Origin: CAXBNB01 sp049115735
Lineage (GTDB): Bacteria; Bacteroidota; Bacteroidia; Cytophagales; Cyclobacteriaceae
Direction: 5' to 3'
NCBI GenBank assembly: GCA_049115735.1
Contig: JAGDZP010000021.1
Location: 248,001-312,000 of the forward strand
DNA length: 64,000 nt
How positions within the stretch are numbered: position 1 is the stretch's first letter; each line of letters starts with the position of its first letter. Below are positions 18,115 through 27,769 of the stretch, in pieces. The position numbers and the translations under genes are program-made. The notes under the pieces are model-generated. The model ran no database searches. It was not told the origin of the DNA and worked only from the letters and a program-made list of their open reading frames with translations.

Positions 18115-20598
18115 ATGAAAAAACTATTACTAAAAATCACTTTTCTTGCAGTCGGTATTACAATATGCACCATATCGGCATTCGCTCAAGAACAACGAAC
18201 ACTTGCCGGAATCATTAAAAGTGCAGGAAACGGAGAACGACTTCCATTTGCAACTGTCTTGATAAAGGGCACCACTAAAGGAACTACGACCAATGTGGAT
18301 GGACATTTTTCTATTCTCCAAGCTCCTGCGTCCAAACTCACGTTGCAAATCACCTATATTGGTTTCAATCCAAAAGAAATAGAGCTTGAAGCAGGTGAGG
18401 ATATGCTTGATCTGGCCATTGAGCTTTCGGATACTCAGATTTCCCTGGACGAAATTGTAATCTCTGCCGAGAATTACAAATTTATGAATGCATCATCGGG
18501 TATTAGTACATACAAGGTATCACCACAACAGATGCACTCCCTTCCATCATTTGGCGAGACTGATATTTTCCGTTCCCTCCAGCTCCTTCCCGGGATAAGC
18601 GGAACCAACGAAAGCTCATCAGGGCTGTACGTTCGGGGTGGTACTCCCGATCAAAATCTTGTATTACTGGATGGCATGACCGTTTACAATGTTGATCATT
18701 TTTTCGGATTTTTCAGCGCATTTAATGCAGATGCAGTGAAGGATGTGCAGGTCTACAAAGGTGCTTTTCCAGCTAAATATGGTGGACGGTTATCCAGCGT
18801 GGTGGATATGACAGGGAAGTCTGGTGATCAAAATCAGTTTCACGGAGGAGTTAGCCTGAATATGCTGAATGCAAAAGCCTACGTTCAGGTGCCACTATTT
18901 TCTAAAGGGTCTTTTGTGCTGTCGGCAAGAAGATCGTATACCGACATTATTCAGAGTGGACTCTACAACAGCATTTTTGATGTGTTTAATCAGACTTCAG
19001 CGAACGACACTCAAACACCACAACAGGGGGCCGGTGGAGGCGGAGCTGCTGGCGGGCCCGGAGGAGGTCGAGGTGGCAACTTTGGTGGCAACCTCCAAGG
19101 CCTGGACGTGGCTACCGTGGAACCTGATTTTTACTTTTATGATCTGAATAGTAAGTTTAACTTTAATCCCTCAGATCGGGACGTGATATCATTGAGTCTC
19201 TACAATGGTCAAGACTATCTAAATGAATCCAACGATAATTCGCGCACGATTGACGCAAGGGGTAACCAGCCATCCAGGAGGATAGATAGAGGGGTGTACG
19301 AACTGAACGAATGGGGCAATCGAGGAGCCAGCTTGAAATGGTCTCGGCAGTGGGATGCAAGGTTCTATTCGAATATTTTAGTGGCCTACAGCAACTACTT
19401 TAGTCAATATAATCGAGATGTGAATATAGGCATTTACAATGCTGATGCGGATACACTTCAGCTGGCCAGAAACAACGGAACATTCGAAGACAATGATGTT
19501 ACTGACCTGACATTTCGGATTGACAATGAATTTCAGCTTAACGCTCAGCACAAGCTGGATTTTGGACTGTGGGCAACCGAGTCTAAAACTGATTATGACT
19601 TTATTAGAAACGACACACTCACAATTCTTGACAGAAGTCAGGAGAGCTGGTATCTGGCTGCATACGCACAGGATACCTGGAACCCCATGCCCGATTTAAG
19701 CATCAATGCAGGGATCAGGGCGACATACTTTGGTGCTACTGAAAAGACTTATGTTTCACCAAGACTCTCGGCTAAATACAAGTTGAATGACAAAGTATCT
19801 TTCAAAGCTGCCTATGGTAAGCACTATCAATTTGTAAACAGGATAGTCAACGAAAACATAACTGAGGGTTCAAGGGATTTCTGGTTGCTTGCGGATGACG
19901 ACTTATTAGGTGTAAGTTCAGCTGACCATTATATAGTTGGTGTAAGTCATGAGACGCAGGACTTCTTATTTGATGTGGAGGCATATCGAAAAGACTTGTC
20001 GAACCTGTCTGAGTTTAGTCTTCGTTTTCAAAGGAATGACATTGACATCAGCAGATTGTTCTTTTCTGGTACGGGCATAGCTCAGGGGATTGAATTTTTA
20101 TTGCAAAAGAAAACTGGAAAATTTAACGGTTGGGTCACCTACACACTGGCTGAAGTGTTTCATACTTTTCCCGACTTAAACGAAGGAAATTCATTCCCTG
20201 CTTTACACAACCAACAACATGAATTCAAGCTAGTGAATTCATTTGAGCTTGGTGACTGGACACTAGGACTCACCTGGGTTTATGGTAGTGGCAAACCCTA
20301 TACAGAACCTGAAGGATACTATAATATTGAGTTGCTAGATGGAAGGGAATTTAGTTATACAAGTGTGGGCACGAAAAATGGATCCCAATTGCCGGCTTAT
20401 CACCGTATGGATTTTTCCGCTCATTATGGGTTTAATATTGGGAAGTCGGAAGTTGACATGGGGATGTCAATATTCAATTTATACGGAAGGAAAAATATTT
20501 GGTACCGCGAGTTCGATTTTACCGAGCTTCCTCCTTCCATCACGGATATCCGCTATCTCGGATTTACACCTAATCTTTCATTGTCAATAAATTTTTAA
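18115..20598 (+). CDS. TonB-dependent receptor with carboxypeptidase-regulatory-like domain
   Basis: An outer-membrane receptor of 827 residues. It has a signal peptide (1-24, ending AFAQ), a CarboxypepD_reg-like beta-sandwich (about 27-115, with TLAGIIKSAGNGERLPFATVLIKG-type sequence), a plug domain (about 130-240, GLYVRGGTPDQNLVLLDG), and a beta barrel ending in the terminal phenylalanine LSINF. A glycine-rich insertion occupies about residues 304-326. It is followed after 10 bases by a DUF4249 lipoprotein gene rather than by SusD. Ligand unknown; there is no TonB box-like motif that I can identify with confidence. Confidence 0.92.
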   Translation: MKKLLLKITFLAVGITICTISAFAQEQRTLAGIIKSAGNGERLPFATVLIKGTTKGTTTNVDGHFSILQAPASKLTLQITYIGFNPKEIELEAGEDMLDLAIELSDTQISLDEIVISAENYKFMNASSGISTYKVSPQQMHSLPSFGETDIFRSLQLLPGISGTNESSSGLYVRGGTPDQNLVLLDGMTVYNVDHFFGFFSAFNADAVKDVQVYKGAFPAKYGGRLSSVVDMTGKSGDQNQFHGGVSLNMLNAKAYVQVPLFSKGSFVLSARRSYTDIIQSGLYNSIFDVFNQTSANDTQTPQQGAGGGGAAGGPGGGRGGNFGGNLQGLDVATVEPDFYFYDLNSKFNFNPSDRDVISLSLYNGQDYLNESNDNSRTIDARGNQPSRRIDRGVYELNEWGNRGASLKWSRQWDARFYSNILVAYSNYFSQYNRDVNIGIYNADADTLQLARNNGTFEDNDVTDLTFRIDNEFQLNAQHKLDFGLWATESKTDYDFIRNDTLTILDRSQESWYLAAYAQDTWNPMPDLSINAGIRATYFGATEKTYVSPRLSAKYKLNDKVSFKAAYGKHYQFVNRIVNENITEGSRDFWLLADDDLLGVSSADHYIVGVSHETQDFLFDVEAYRKDLSNLSEFSLRFQRNDIDISRLFFSGTGIAQGIEFLLQKKTGKFNGWVTYTLAEVFHTFPDLNEGNSFPALHNQQHEFKLVNSFELGDWTLGLTWVYGSGKPYTEPEGYYNIELLDGREFSYTSVGTKNGSQLPAYHRMDFSAHYGFNIGKSEVDMGMSIFNLYGRKNIWYREFDFTELPPSITDIRYLGFTPNLSLSINF

Positions 20599-20608
20599 TT
20601 CAAGTAAG

Positions 20609-21472
20609 ATGGATAGAATAAATCTATACATACTCATAATTAGTCTTTTTGGAGTTGTTTCTTGTACTGATGATGCTGTAGAGTTGGAGGAAGACCGGTT
20701 TGTCGTCGAAGCTTTTTTGTTTGCCAATGAACCAGTTTCGGGAATTAGGGTCAAAGGTATTATCCCCTTGAATGACCCGGATTCAGTAGCTCCACTGATC
20801 ACGGAAGCACGGGTCTTACTGATGAAAGATGGAAACAACTATGAACTCAGCGTAAATGAGGATGATGAATACGAATATACAGGCAATGATCTGACCGTTA
20901 GCACGGGAGATATTTTTGATATTGAAGTGACTTATGGGGATATTACCGCTACTGCATCCACGGTTGTTCCAGCACCAACTACTGGGTTGCAGATTTCAGA
21001 GAGTGAAATTTTGTTACCAGAAATAGTGCTACCAACTCCTGGTGGAGGTGGAGGATTCGGTGGTGGCGGAGCTACCGCCGTGAGAGAAGCCATCATGTCG
21101 ATCCTGAGCAATTCGCTAATAGTGGAATGGGACAATCCAAATCAGGAATTGTATTTCATGGTAGTCGAAAATCTCGTTGATGAACTTGATCCCATTTTTC
21201 CTGATAGAATTGCGAATAGACTTAGGCGTTTCAGGTTTGTTTCTGAGCCAACAAACGAAAATTTTATGGAGTTTTCATTGGCAAATCTGGAAACCTTCGG
21301 CCAACATGTTATCAAGGTTTATCACGTTAACCAGGAATATGCAGATTTGTATGAAAACCTCAATCAGGACTCCAGGGATTTGAACGAGCCACCAAGCAAT
21401 ATCAAAAATGGGCTCGGGGTGTTTTCAGCTTTTAATAGTCAGAATGTCTATTTTGATGTAAAAAAGGAGTAG
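20609..21472 (+). CDS. DUF4249-type outer-membrane lipoprotein
   Basis: 287 residues with a lipoprotein signal ending in VVSC (cysteine at residue 19). The N-terminal half (VVEAFLFANEPVSGIRVKG, then ITEARVLLMKDG and STVVPAPTT) follows the DUF4249 pattern of beta-sandwich lipoproteins that pair with TonB receptors in Bacteroidota. It starts 10 bases after the receptor gene, so the two form a unit. A glycine-rich loop (about residues 147-158) echoes one in the receptor. It is shorter than many DUF4249 proteins. It probably sits on the cell surface as a lid or binding partner; the ligand is unknown. Confidence 0.8.
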   Translation: MDRINLYILIISLFGVVSCTDDAVELEEDRFVVEAFLFANEPVSGIRVKGIIPLNDPDSVAPLITEARVLLMKDGNNYELSVNEDDEYEYTGNDLTVSTGDIFDIEVTYGDITATASTVVPAPTTGLQISESEILLPEIVLPTPGGGGGFGGGGATAVREAIMSILSNSLIVEWDNPNQELYFMVVENLVDELDPIFPDRIANRLRRFRFVSEPTNENFMEFSLANLETFGQHVIKVYHVNQEYADLYENLNQDSRDLNEPPSNIKNGLGVFSAFNSQNVYFDVKKE

Positions 21473-21610
21473 TAGAAGGTATTTGTGGGATTCGTTTATG
21501 CAACAATTTTGGACAGTAAATAGTTTCTTCGACTATAGTGTTATTGGCCCAATCAATTGTTTCGAATCAAAGCCAACTGACTTAAGTTATTGTTACTTAA
21601 CAGAAAATTA

Positions 21611-22450
21611 ATGGATCGTTTTATTTCATCTTGGCGAGATAGGTTTTTTCTCATAATAATTTTTGCACTAATTACGGGCTGTCGTAGTTCAGGGTTGCTG
21701 CCAAGCCAGCAGGCCAGAAACATAGTCATTGATGGTAGTGCGCAGGAGTGGCCTACGCTGACCAAAGTCAAATCAAATGAAAAGGTTTCATATGGAGTTT
21801 ACAACGATGATGAGAGCGTGTATTTCTTATTGAAATCCCATAACAGGAAATGGATTGATGATGTGTCTAGAAGTGGATTTACTCTCTGGGTAGATGGTAA
21901 TGGTGCTCGGTCTAAAGATTTAGGGATTATTTATATGCCACCTACAAAAAATGGTTTGAACTTTCGTGATCCCGGAAGCAATCCTGTGAACAAAAAGAAT
22001 GGTAGAAGGAGACGCGCTGCTCTTGGAACAATAGCCGGAGTTCAGGAAAATGGTGTTTACTACGATATTTCTGAAGTATCGGATGTAACCATGAATGCCG
22101 GAATTACTACAAATAAGGAGCGTACATTTTTTATTCTTGAAGCAGAATTCTCCAGACATTTGGTAAACGCGTTTGCCAGAGATAAGAATATAGACAAAGG
22201 CAAATTAGCTTTTTTAATGGAGATTGGGCTAAAAACTATTCGTCAGCGGAATTTCACCCAGAATGCAACCAATCTTCGTGATGAAAGGATGTCCAGATCG
22301 ATGATCAATGGAGTAAATTCTACATCAGTGGCCAGAGCTAATCGCTCAGTTTTTAATAATCCTCAGATGGGATCATTCAGTCATTTGAACCGATTCTACC
22401 CAGACAACCAGAGTTTTTATTATATCCGGTCTATGTACCTCAATCCATAG
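21611..22450 (+). CDS. Lipoprotein with CBM9/DOMON-like domain
   Basis: 279 residues from ATG 21611; an upstream in-frame start at 21590 is possible but adds only seven residues. The N-terminal signal ends with GC (ALITGC), suggesting a lipoprotein. The segment NIVIDGSAQEWP followed by VSYGVYNDDESVYFLLKS and GFTLWVDGNG resembles CBM9/DOMON-like beta-sandwiches that bind sugars or haem. The C-terminal half is not recognised. It lies 138 bases after the DUF4249 gene on the same strand and converges on the SulP gene (5 bases between stops). Confidence 0.65.
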   Translation: MDRFISSWRDRFFLIIIFALITGCRSSGLLPSQQARNIVIDGSAQEWPTLTKVKSNEKVSYGVYNDDESVYFLLKSHNRKWIDDVSRSGFTLWVDGNGARSKDLGIIYMPPTKNGLNFRDPGSNPVNKKNGRRRRAALGTIAGVQENGVYYDISEVSDVTMNAGITTNKERTFFILEAEFSRHLVNAFARDKNIDKGKLAFLMEIGLKTIRQRNFTQNATNLRDERMSRSMINGVNSTSVARANRSVFNNPQMGSFSHLNRFYPDNQSFYYIRSMYLNP

Positions 22451-22455
22451 AACTT

Positions 22456-23994
22456 TTACGCCAGCTTATCCGAAACCAATTTGTATTTCGGATCTTCCCA
22501 ATAGTTCACATCGATAATTTCAGAAGCATTATCAAGAAGGGCAAGGCAGTCTTCAGAAAGGTGCTTTAGTTGGACTGTTTTTCCGGCTTTCAGATAACGT
22601 TCAGTTATTTTATTCAATGCTTCTATCGCCGAGTGATCAATTACCCTGGATTCTAAAAAGTCAATCACTACTTCTTTTGGGTCATTGAGTACATCAAATT
22701 TATCGTGAAAAGCCCCAATGGAACCGAAGAATAATGGCCCATAAATCTCATAGTGTTTTATACCATTTTCATCAACAAACTTCCTTGCCCTAATTTTCTT
22801 GGCATTCTCCCAGGCAAAGGCCAGGGCAGAGATGATTACACCACTAATCACCGCTACAGCCAGGTTGTGGAAGACTACCGTAATGAGTGATACAATGATC
22901 ATTACCAACACGTCGGTGAGTGGGACCTTCTTAAATATTTTAAGACTGGCCCATTCAAAAGTACCTATAGAAACCATAAACATAAGCCCTACTAATGCTG
23001 CCATGGGTACTTGCTCAATATACGATGATCCAAATAATACAAAGGTGATCAGACCAAGTGCAGCGACAATACCTGACAGACGATCTCTACCTCCGGAGTT
23101 TACATTAATAATACTCTGACCAATCATAGCACAGCCTCCCATTCCTGAGAAAAAACCACAAACAAGATTAGCCAAACCTTGAGCCACACTTTCTTTATTG
23201 CCCCTGCCTCGTGATTCAGTCATTTCATCTATTACAGTAAGTGTCAGGAGACTTTCAATCAAGCCTACTAACGCCATAATCAATGAGTAGGGAAAAATGA
23301 TTTTCAATGTCTCAAGATCAAATGGAATATCAGGAATATGAAACTGAGGCAGACCCCCGGAAATAGAGGCAATGTCTCCAACCGTCTTTGTTGGGATGCC
23401 AAAGCCAATAATGATTCCTGAGACTACTAAAATGGCCGTAAGTGAGGCAGGAATCGCTTTGGTCAGTTTTGGCATAAAATGAATGATGCCCATTGTCAAC
23501 ACTACAAAGCCAAGCATAATCCACAAGGCTGAACCTGTTAACCATTGCATCTCTCCGTCTGCTCCAATCGTTTTAAATTGCTCCAGCTGTGACATAAATA
23601 TGACAATGGCCAGACCATTCACAAATCCAAACATAACGGCATGAGGCACGAGCCGGATGAACTTTCCAAGTCGCAGGACGCCTATTACAATCTGAATGAG
23701 CCCCATAAGAACCACTGCTGCAAATAGGTATTCCACACCATGTCGCACAACCAGGCTTACTATTACTACTGCAATCGCTCCGGTAGCACCTGAGATCATG
23801 CCAGGTCTTCCACCGAGTACCGCAGTAATCAATCCTAGGAAAAAGGCAGAATATAGACCTATGAGTGGGCTAACGCTGGCGATAATGGAAAAAGCTACCG
23901 CCTCAGGTACCAGCGCCAGGGCTACAGTCAATCCTGACAGCACTTCGTTTTTGATATTAAAATCCTTGTCTTTGAGTTTTTTTATAAAGACCAT
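22456..23994 (-). CDS. SulP-family anion transporter with STAS domain
   Basis: A 512-residue inner-membrane protein of the SulP/SLC26 family. The N-terminal signature ALALVPEAVAFSIIASVSPLIGLYSAF, the following GAIAVVI block, and about 10-14 hydrophobic segments are present. The C-terminal STAS domain (about 400-500) contains VVIDFLESRVIDHSAIEAL. Substrate may be sulfate or bicarbonate with sodium or protons; sequence alone does not decide, and no carbonic anhydrase or sulfate gene is adjacent. It is divergent from the BNR propeller gene, and a perfect 18-base palindrome lies in the shared 265-base intergenic region. Confidence 0.92.
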   Translation of the reverse strand: MVFIKKLKDKDFNIKNEVLSGLTVALALVPEAVAFSIIASVSPLIGLYSAFFLGLITAVLGGRPGMISGATGAIAVVIVSLVVRHGVEYLFAAVVLMGLIQIVIGVLRLGKFIRLVPHAVMFGFVNGLAIVIFMSQLEQFKTIGADGEMQWLTGSALWIMLGFVVLTMGIIHFMPKLTKAIPASLTAILVVSGIIIGFGIPTKTVGDIASISGGLPQFHIPDIPFDLETLKIIFPYSLIMALVGLIESLLTLTVIDEMTESRGRGNKESVAQGLANLVCGFFSGMGGCAMIGQSIINVNSGGRDRLSGIVAALGLITFVLFGSSYIEQVPMAALVGLMFMVSIGTFEWASLKIFKKVPLTDVLVMIIVSLITVVFHNLAVAVISGVIISALAFAWENAKKIRARKFVDENGIKHYEIYGPLFFGSIGAFHDKFDVLNDPKEVVIDFLESRVIDHSAIEALNKITERYLKAGKTVQLKHLSEDCLALLDNASEIIDVNYWEDPKYKLVSDKLA

Positions 23995-24065
23995 GAGAGT
24001 TCGTTGTGGTATAAAAGTTGTGCCAGTACCTCATTTTCAGAATGGTAACAGCGCGGTTTAGGTTT

Positions 24066-24083
24066 TTGATTTTATAAAATCAA
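24066..24083. promoter_or_regulatory. Perfect 18-bp palindrome between SulP and BNR genes
   Basis: TTGATTTTATAAAATCAA is its own reverse complement. It lies 72 bases upstream of the SulP start and 177 bases upstream of the BNR gene. No T-run follows, so a dimeric repressor site is more likely than a terminator; this is inference. Confidence 0.35.
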
Positions 24084-24259
24084 GGCGCGAAGTTAGAGAT
24101 TATTCCTAAGGAATGAATAGGTCTTTAGTAAAATGGCTATAAATCTGCGGGGTTTGGTTGATGCAAGTCACCCCAACAAACAGGTTAAGCTTTTCGGTTC
24201 TGTATTCTTTTGTTAGATTAGCCTATTATCGTATTGAATAAAACTTTTACAAGGCACAT

Positions 24260-25594
24260 ATGAAAAACCTCACTAGGTCAATATTTCTGAAAATCAATTT
24301 GATAGTTGTAATCCTGTTGTTAGGTCTTGGGAAGGCCCGGGCACAGGAGTTGATCACATTTGTAGAGGATGCCGGCTATTGCTGGTATCAAGATCCAAGA
24401 GTAATCATAAAAGATGGGAAATTGGTAGTTGGTGGCATTAGTGGGGTAGATGGTGATGTGAAAGCTGGTATTTTCGATCTGGACAAAAACAAGAACCTGG
24501 GTACTAGTACTTTGCGTGAGAATTTTCAAAAAGATGATCATAATGCACCGGTATTTTACCCCAGGCCAGATGGTAGGCTATTGACTATCTATGCGGAGCA
24601 TGGTACTACAAAGGAGCATTTCTACAGAATTTCTAGCCCAAATAATTGGCTGGAATGGGGAGAAGAACTCAAATATGATCATGTATACCCTGAACCACAA
24701 GGTGTGACCTACATGAATTTACATACAATGAAAGATGAAGGTTTGCTCTATAATTTCTTTCGCGATGGATCGAACTACAATCCAAGCTTTATGACTTCTT
24801 CAGACGAAGGAAGCACTTGGGGAAATAGGACTCATTTTATCGCTGATGACGTAGAAGGAAGACATAGGCCGTATGCCAGATATTTGCAGCGAGATGAAAA
24901 TACAGTAGCCGTTACATTTACTGATGGTCATCCAAGGAAATTTGGTAACCACCTTTACTATGCAGATTTCACGGGCGGGAAGTTTTATAAAGCAGACGGA
25001 ACCTTTATCAAGAACTTGTCTGATGGACCTCTTCTAACTAATCAAGCAGAAAAAGTGTATGAAGGTAGTGGGAAACACATCAATCAGCCACATGGCTTGA
25101 GTGTACCCAATAGCGCCTGGACTGCTGCTGTGGCTAAGGATGACAAAAATCGACCGTATATCGGGTATACCCTTTATTTAACCAATGACGATCACCGCTA
25201 TCGATTGGCCAACTGGACAGGAAAGAAGTGGGTTGATAGGGAAATAGCCTATGCCGGCAAATGCTTATATACAAGGGAGAGTAGCTACACGGGCTTGGTA
25301 GCTGTTGATCCTGGAAAGAATAGCACAACCGTTTATATATCATCTGATGTAGATCCATCTACTGGTAAATCATCAGGCGGCCTTCATGAGATTTACAAAG
25401 GAGAAGTTTCCAACAAAGACGATACATCTACCATAAAGTGGACTGCTATTACAAAGAATTCGAAGGTTAAAAACATTCGACCTATTCTCGTAACAGGAGA
25501 GGGTTATAAAGTATTGGTTTGGTTAAAGGGTGGTTTTAATACCTATACAGATTACTCTACAAATATTGTGGGACATGTACTCGAAAAGCCCTAA
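24260..25594 (+). CDS. Secreted BNR_4-type beta-propeller protein
   Basis: 444 residues, with a signal peptide (about 1-28, ending ARAQ). The mature part begins with FVEDAGYCWYQDPRVIIKDGKLVVGGI and continues with propeller blades such as DGRLLTIYAEHGT and SSDEGSTWGN (an Asp-box-like turn). This matches the BNR_4 family of seven-bladed propellers, whose fold is shared by several polysaccharide lyases and rhamnosidases (PL24/PL25/GH145-type). A role in cleaving an exopolysaccharide is therefore possible, but no catalytic residues can be assigned and there are no neighbouring sugar-utilisation genes. Confidence 0.8.
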   Translation: MKNLTRSIFLKINLIVVILLLGLGKARAQELITFVEDAGYCWYQDPRVIIKDGKLVVGGISGVDGDVKAGIFDLDKNKNLGTSTLRENFQKDDHNAPVFYPRPDGRLLTIYAEHGTTKEHFYRISSPNNWLEWGEELKYDHVYPEPQGVTYMNLHTMKDEGLLYNFFRDGSNYNPSFMTSSDEGSTWGNRTHFIADDVEGRHRPYARYLQRDENTVAVTFTDGHPRKFGNHLYYADFTGGKFYKADGTFIKNLSDGPLLTNQAEKVYEGSGKHINQPHGLSVPNSAWTAAVAKDDKNRPYIGYTLYLTNDDHRYRLANWTGKKWVDREIAYAGKCLYTRESSYTGLVAVDPGKNSTTVYISSDVDPSTGKSSGGLHEIYKGEVSNKDDTSTIKWTAITKNSKVKNIRPILVTGEGYKVLVWLKGGFNTYTDYSTNIVGHVLEKP

Positions 25595-25606
25595 TTGATG
25601 TTTGGA

Positions 25607-26575
25607 CTATTTCAATCCAAGCTTCTCACTGACCACATAATCTTCCCTTTTAGCACCGGTTTGGATCATCATCTCTGCCAAGAAGCCTGCAAGGAAAAGC
25701 TGCACACCAGTGATAATAGCTACCAGCGAGAGAAAGAATAATGGCTGATCTACTATGTCTCGTACAGGAAGTTGATAGGAGATTTTATAGATTTTATCTC
25801 CTATCAGCCATAAGGTCACCACTGTTCCGAAGAGGAATGACAAAGTACCGAATGTGCCAAAAAAGTGCATTGGACGTTTCTTGAATTTCGAGACGAAAGT
25901 GATGGAAAGCAAGTCAAGAAAGCCGAATATGAATCGTTCTAAGCCGAACTTTGTACTGCCATATTTCCTCGCACGGTGTTCTACAGGGATCTCACCTATT
26001 TTGTCAAAGCCATGCCACTTGGCAATGAAGGGGATATAGCGGTGCATTTCCCCATACACATCAATCGTTTTCACAACCTGTTTTCTGTAGGCTTTTAATC
26101 CACAATTGAAGTCGTGAAGCTTGATGCCTGAAAACAGCCTTGTGACGAAATTGAAAAACTTAGAAGGGATTGTTTTAGAAATCGGGTCATGGCGCTTCTT
26201 CTTCCAGCCAGACACCATATCAAAACCTTCGGAGATAATTTTTTTTTGCAAAGCTGGAATTTCGTCAGGGCTGTCCTGAAGGTCAGCATCCATGGTGATC
26301 ACCACATTCCCTGTTGCATGTTTGAATCCTGTATTCAGGGCTGCTGACTTGCCGTAATTTCTGTTAAATCTGATTCCCTTCAGGTTTTCGTTCTTGCCGG
26401 ATAATTCAATAATTTTTGACCAGGACAAATCCGTACTTCCATCATCAATCAAAAGTACTTCATAATTGAAGCTGTTAGCATCCATGACATCACTTATCCA
26501 TGAGCACAATTCTTGTAATGATTCCTCTTCGTTGTACAGAGGGATGACGATGGAAATATCAGGATTTTGGTTCAT
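25607..26575 (-). CDS. Family 2 glycosyltransferase, DPM1/GtrB-like, membrane-anchored
   Basis: 322 residues from ATG 26575; the longer frame to 26623 adds 16 residues before the conserved start DISIVIPLYNEEESL. The GT-A domain has DDGSTD, the DAD metal motif (VITMDADLQD) and GVSG/MVSGWKKKR-type sequence, and the C-terminus carries two membrane helices (about 240-260 and 280-300). This is the layout of polyprenyl-phosphate sugar transferases such as GtrB/ArnC, which load a sugar on undecaprenyl phosphate. It ends a leftward gene run that begins at the BatA-like gene. Confidence 0.9.
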   Translation of the reverse strand: MNQNPDISIVIPLYNEEESLQELCSWISDVMDANSFNYEVLLIDDGSTDLSWSKIIELSGKNENLKGIRFNRNYGKSAALNTGFKHATGNVVITMDADLQDSPDEIPALQKKIISEGFDMVSGWKKKRHDPISKTIPSKFFNFVTRLFSGIKLHDFNCGLKAYRKQVVKTIDVYGEMHRYIPFIAKWHGFDKIGEIPVEHRARKYGSTKFGLERFIFGFLDLLSITFVSKFKKRPMHFFGTFGTLSFLFGTVVTLWLIGDKIYKISYQLPVRDIVDQPLFFLSLVAIITGVQLFLAGFLAEMMIQTGAKREDYVVSEKLGLK

Positions 26576-26649
26576 TAATATTAATTTCAATGCATGGCGA
26601 AGATGAATAAAATCGCCACGCAAATTCCTTCTTGCAAAATCTGTTTATG

Positions 26650-27177
26650 CTAAAACTCTGTTGACGGATCAGTCTTTTTGGTGAAGGCACTAATTATCAA
26701 AGCCAAAATACATCCCATGATGATGCCCATGAGGATTCCAACAATAAAGATGAATTCTGCTGTCATAAAAAAACTAGCAAACTCCATGGCCTGATCAATT
26801 TCTCCTTCGTTCATACCTTTTTTTTCCATATCGCTGATGGCTTTTTCTTTGACCATCTCCATATAAGACTCATCCAAAAATTTGATATAGACGTAAGTCA
26901 GGCATGTTGATATTATCGACGAGATGACACTTATCAGGGCACCAATTTTAAATCCTTCTCCAAACGACATAAACCCATTTCCTTCATCTTTGAAAGATTT
27001 ATGAGCCATTATCATTATTGCAATAGAGAAAATTAGTCCAAGCCAGGAGATAGATTGATTTTGAGAATTACCGGTTAGTACCAGTACCATGAAATAGGCG
27101 AATGAGATTAATCCAAGTATTGGCCCCCATTTTAAACCTAATTGCTTAATCGTTACTTTTTCAGATTGTTCTTCCAT
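26650..27177 (-). CDS. DUF4199 membrane protein (copy 1)
   Basis: 175 residues with four hydrophobic segments: about 15-30, 39-54, 78-98 and 134-162, and a charged loop (MEKKGMNEGEIDQAME) before the last. This matches DUF4199, a Bacteroidota family of unknown function. It lies 46 bases after a second, divergent copy and 74 bases before the glycosyltransferase start on the same strand. Confidence 0.85.
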   Translation of the reverse strand: MEEQSEKVTIKQLGLKWGPILGLISFAYFMVLVLTGNSQNQSISWLGLIFSIAIMIMAHKSFKDEGNGFMSFGEGFKIGALISVISSIISTCLTYVYIKFLDESYMEMVKEKAISDMEKKGMNEGEIDQAMEFASFFMTAEFIFIVGILMGIIMGCILALIISAFTKKTDPSTEF

Positions 27178-27223
27178 TAGATTGTGATTTTTAGTGTCAA
27201 ATTAGTCAAAAAAATGCTCAGAC

Positions 27224-27769
27224 TTACGAAGCACTTGTTTCTTTTTCTGAAGGTTTTCTTCGCATGATCACTGCAATCATAATGGTCAGCATCAAGCCTA
27301 TTATCAATTTCTTAATTAGGAAATCTAATATGACGTCTGTTTTGCTTGTTTCCTTCAGCTTGATGAGGGTTTCATTATAGGCCGCCTCACCCAGTTTTTC
27401 GATTGTCTGTTCTTTGTTTTTAGTAGCCTCTGCCACTGTGTTTATTACATAGTCATCAAAGATTTGTTGATCGGCTAAAAACAAAAAAAGTACTAAGACC
27501 ACTGTGGCCGTTAATGCATAAGTCAGGTAGGTAACAAAACCCACCGTCATACCATGCCAGAATTCCGCTTGTCTGCTATTATGAGTGTCACGAAACTCTT
27601 TGGTAGCGAAGAATAAAAAAATAGGAAGAATGAAGAAGTCAAACATCTTCATGTCGAGTAGGGGGTTGGCTCCTGTGAAGTACAGTAGGAAGAATAGAAT
27701 GACTACCATGACAGCTCCGAAAAAGCCGAATTTGAGTGGAACTATTATAAGGGGATTATCGAGTTTCAT
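27224..27769 (-). CDS. DUF4199 membrane protein (copy 2)
   Basis: 181 residues from ATG 27769 (MKLDNPLIIVPLKFGFFGA), with four hydrophobic segments and the central block FFATKEFRDTHNSRQAEFWHGMTVGF characteristic of the family. The alternative start at 27823 lies deep inside the PIN toxin gene. With the chosen start the gene still overlaps the end of the PIN gene by 14 bases, so its translation may be coupled to that of the toxin. Function unknown. It shares the fold plan, but little sequence, with copy 1. Confidence 0.82.
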   Translation of the reverse strand: MKLDNPLIIVPLKFGFFGAVMVVILFFLLYFTGANPLLDMKMFDFFILPIFLFFATKEFRDTHNSRQAEFWHGMTVGFVTYLTYALTATVVLVLFLFLADQQIFDDYVINTVAEATKNKEQTIEKLGEAAYNETLIKLKETSKTDVILDFLIKKLIIGLMLTIMIAVIMRRKPSEKETSAS

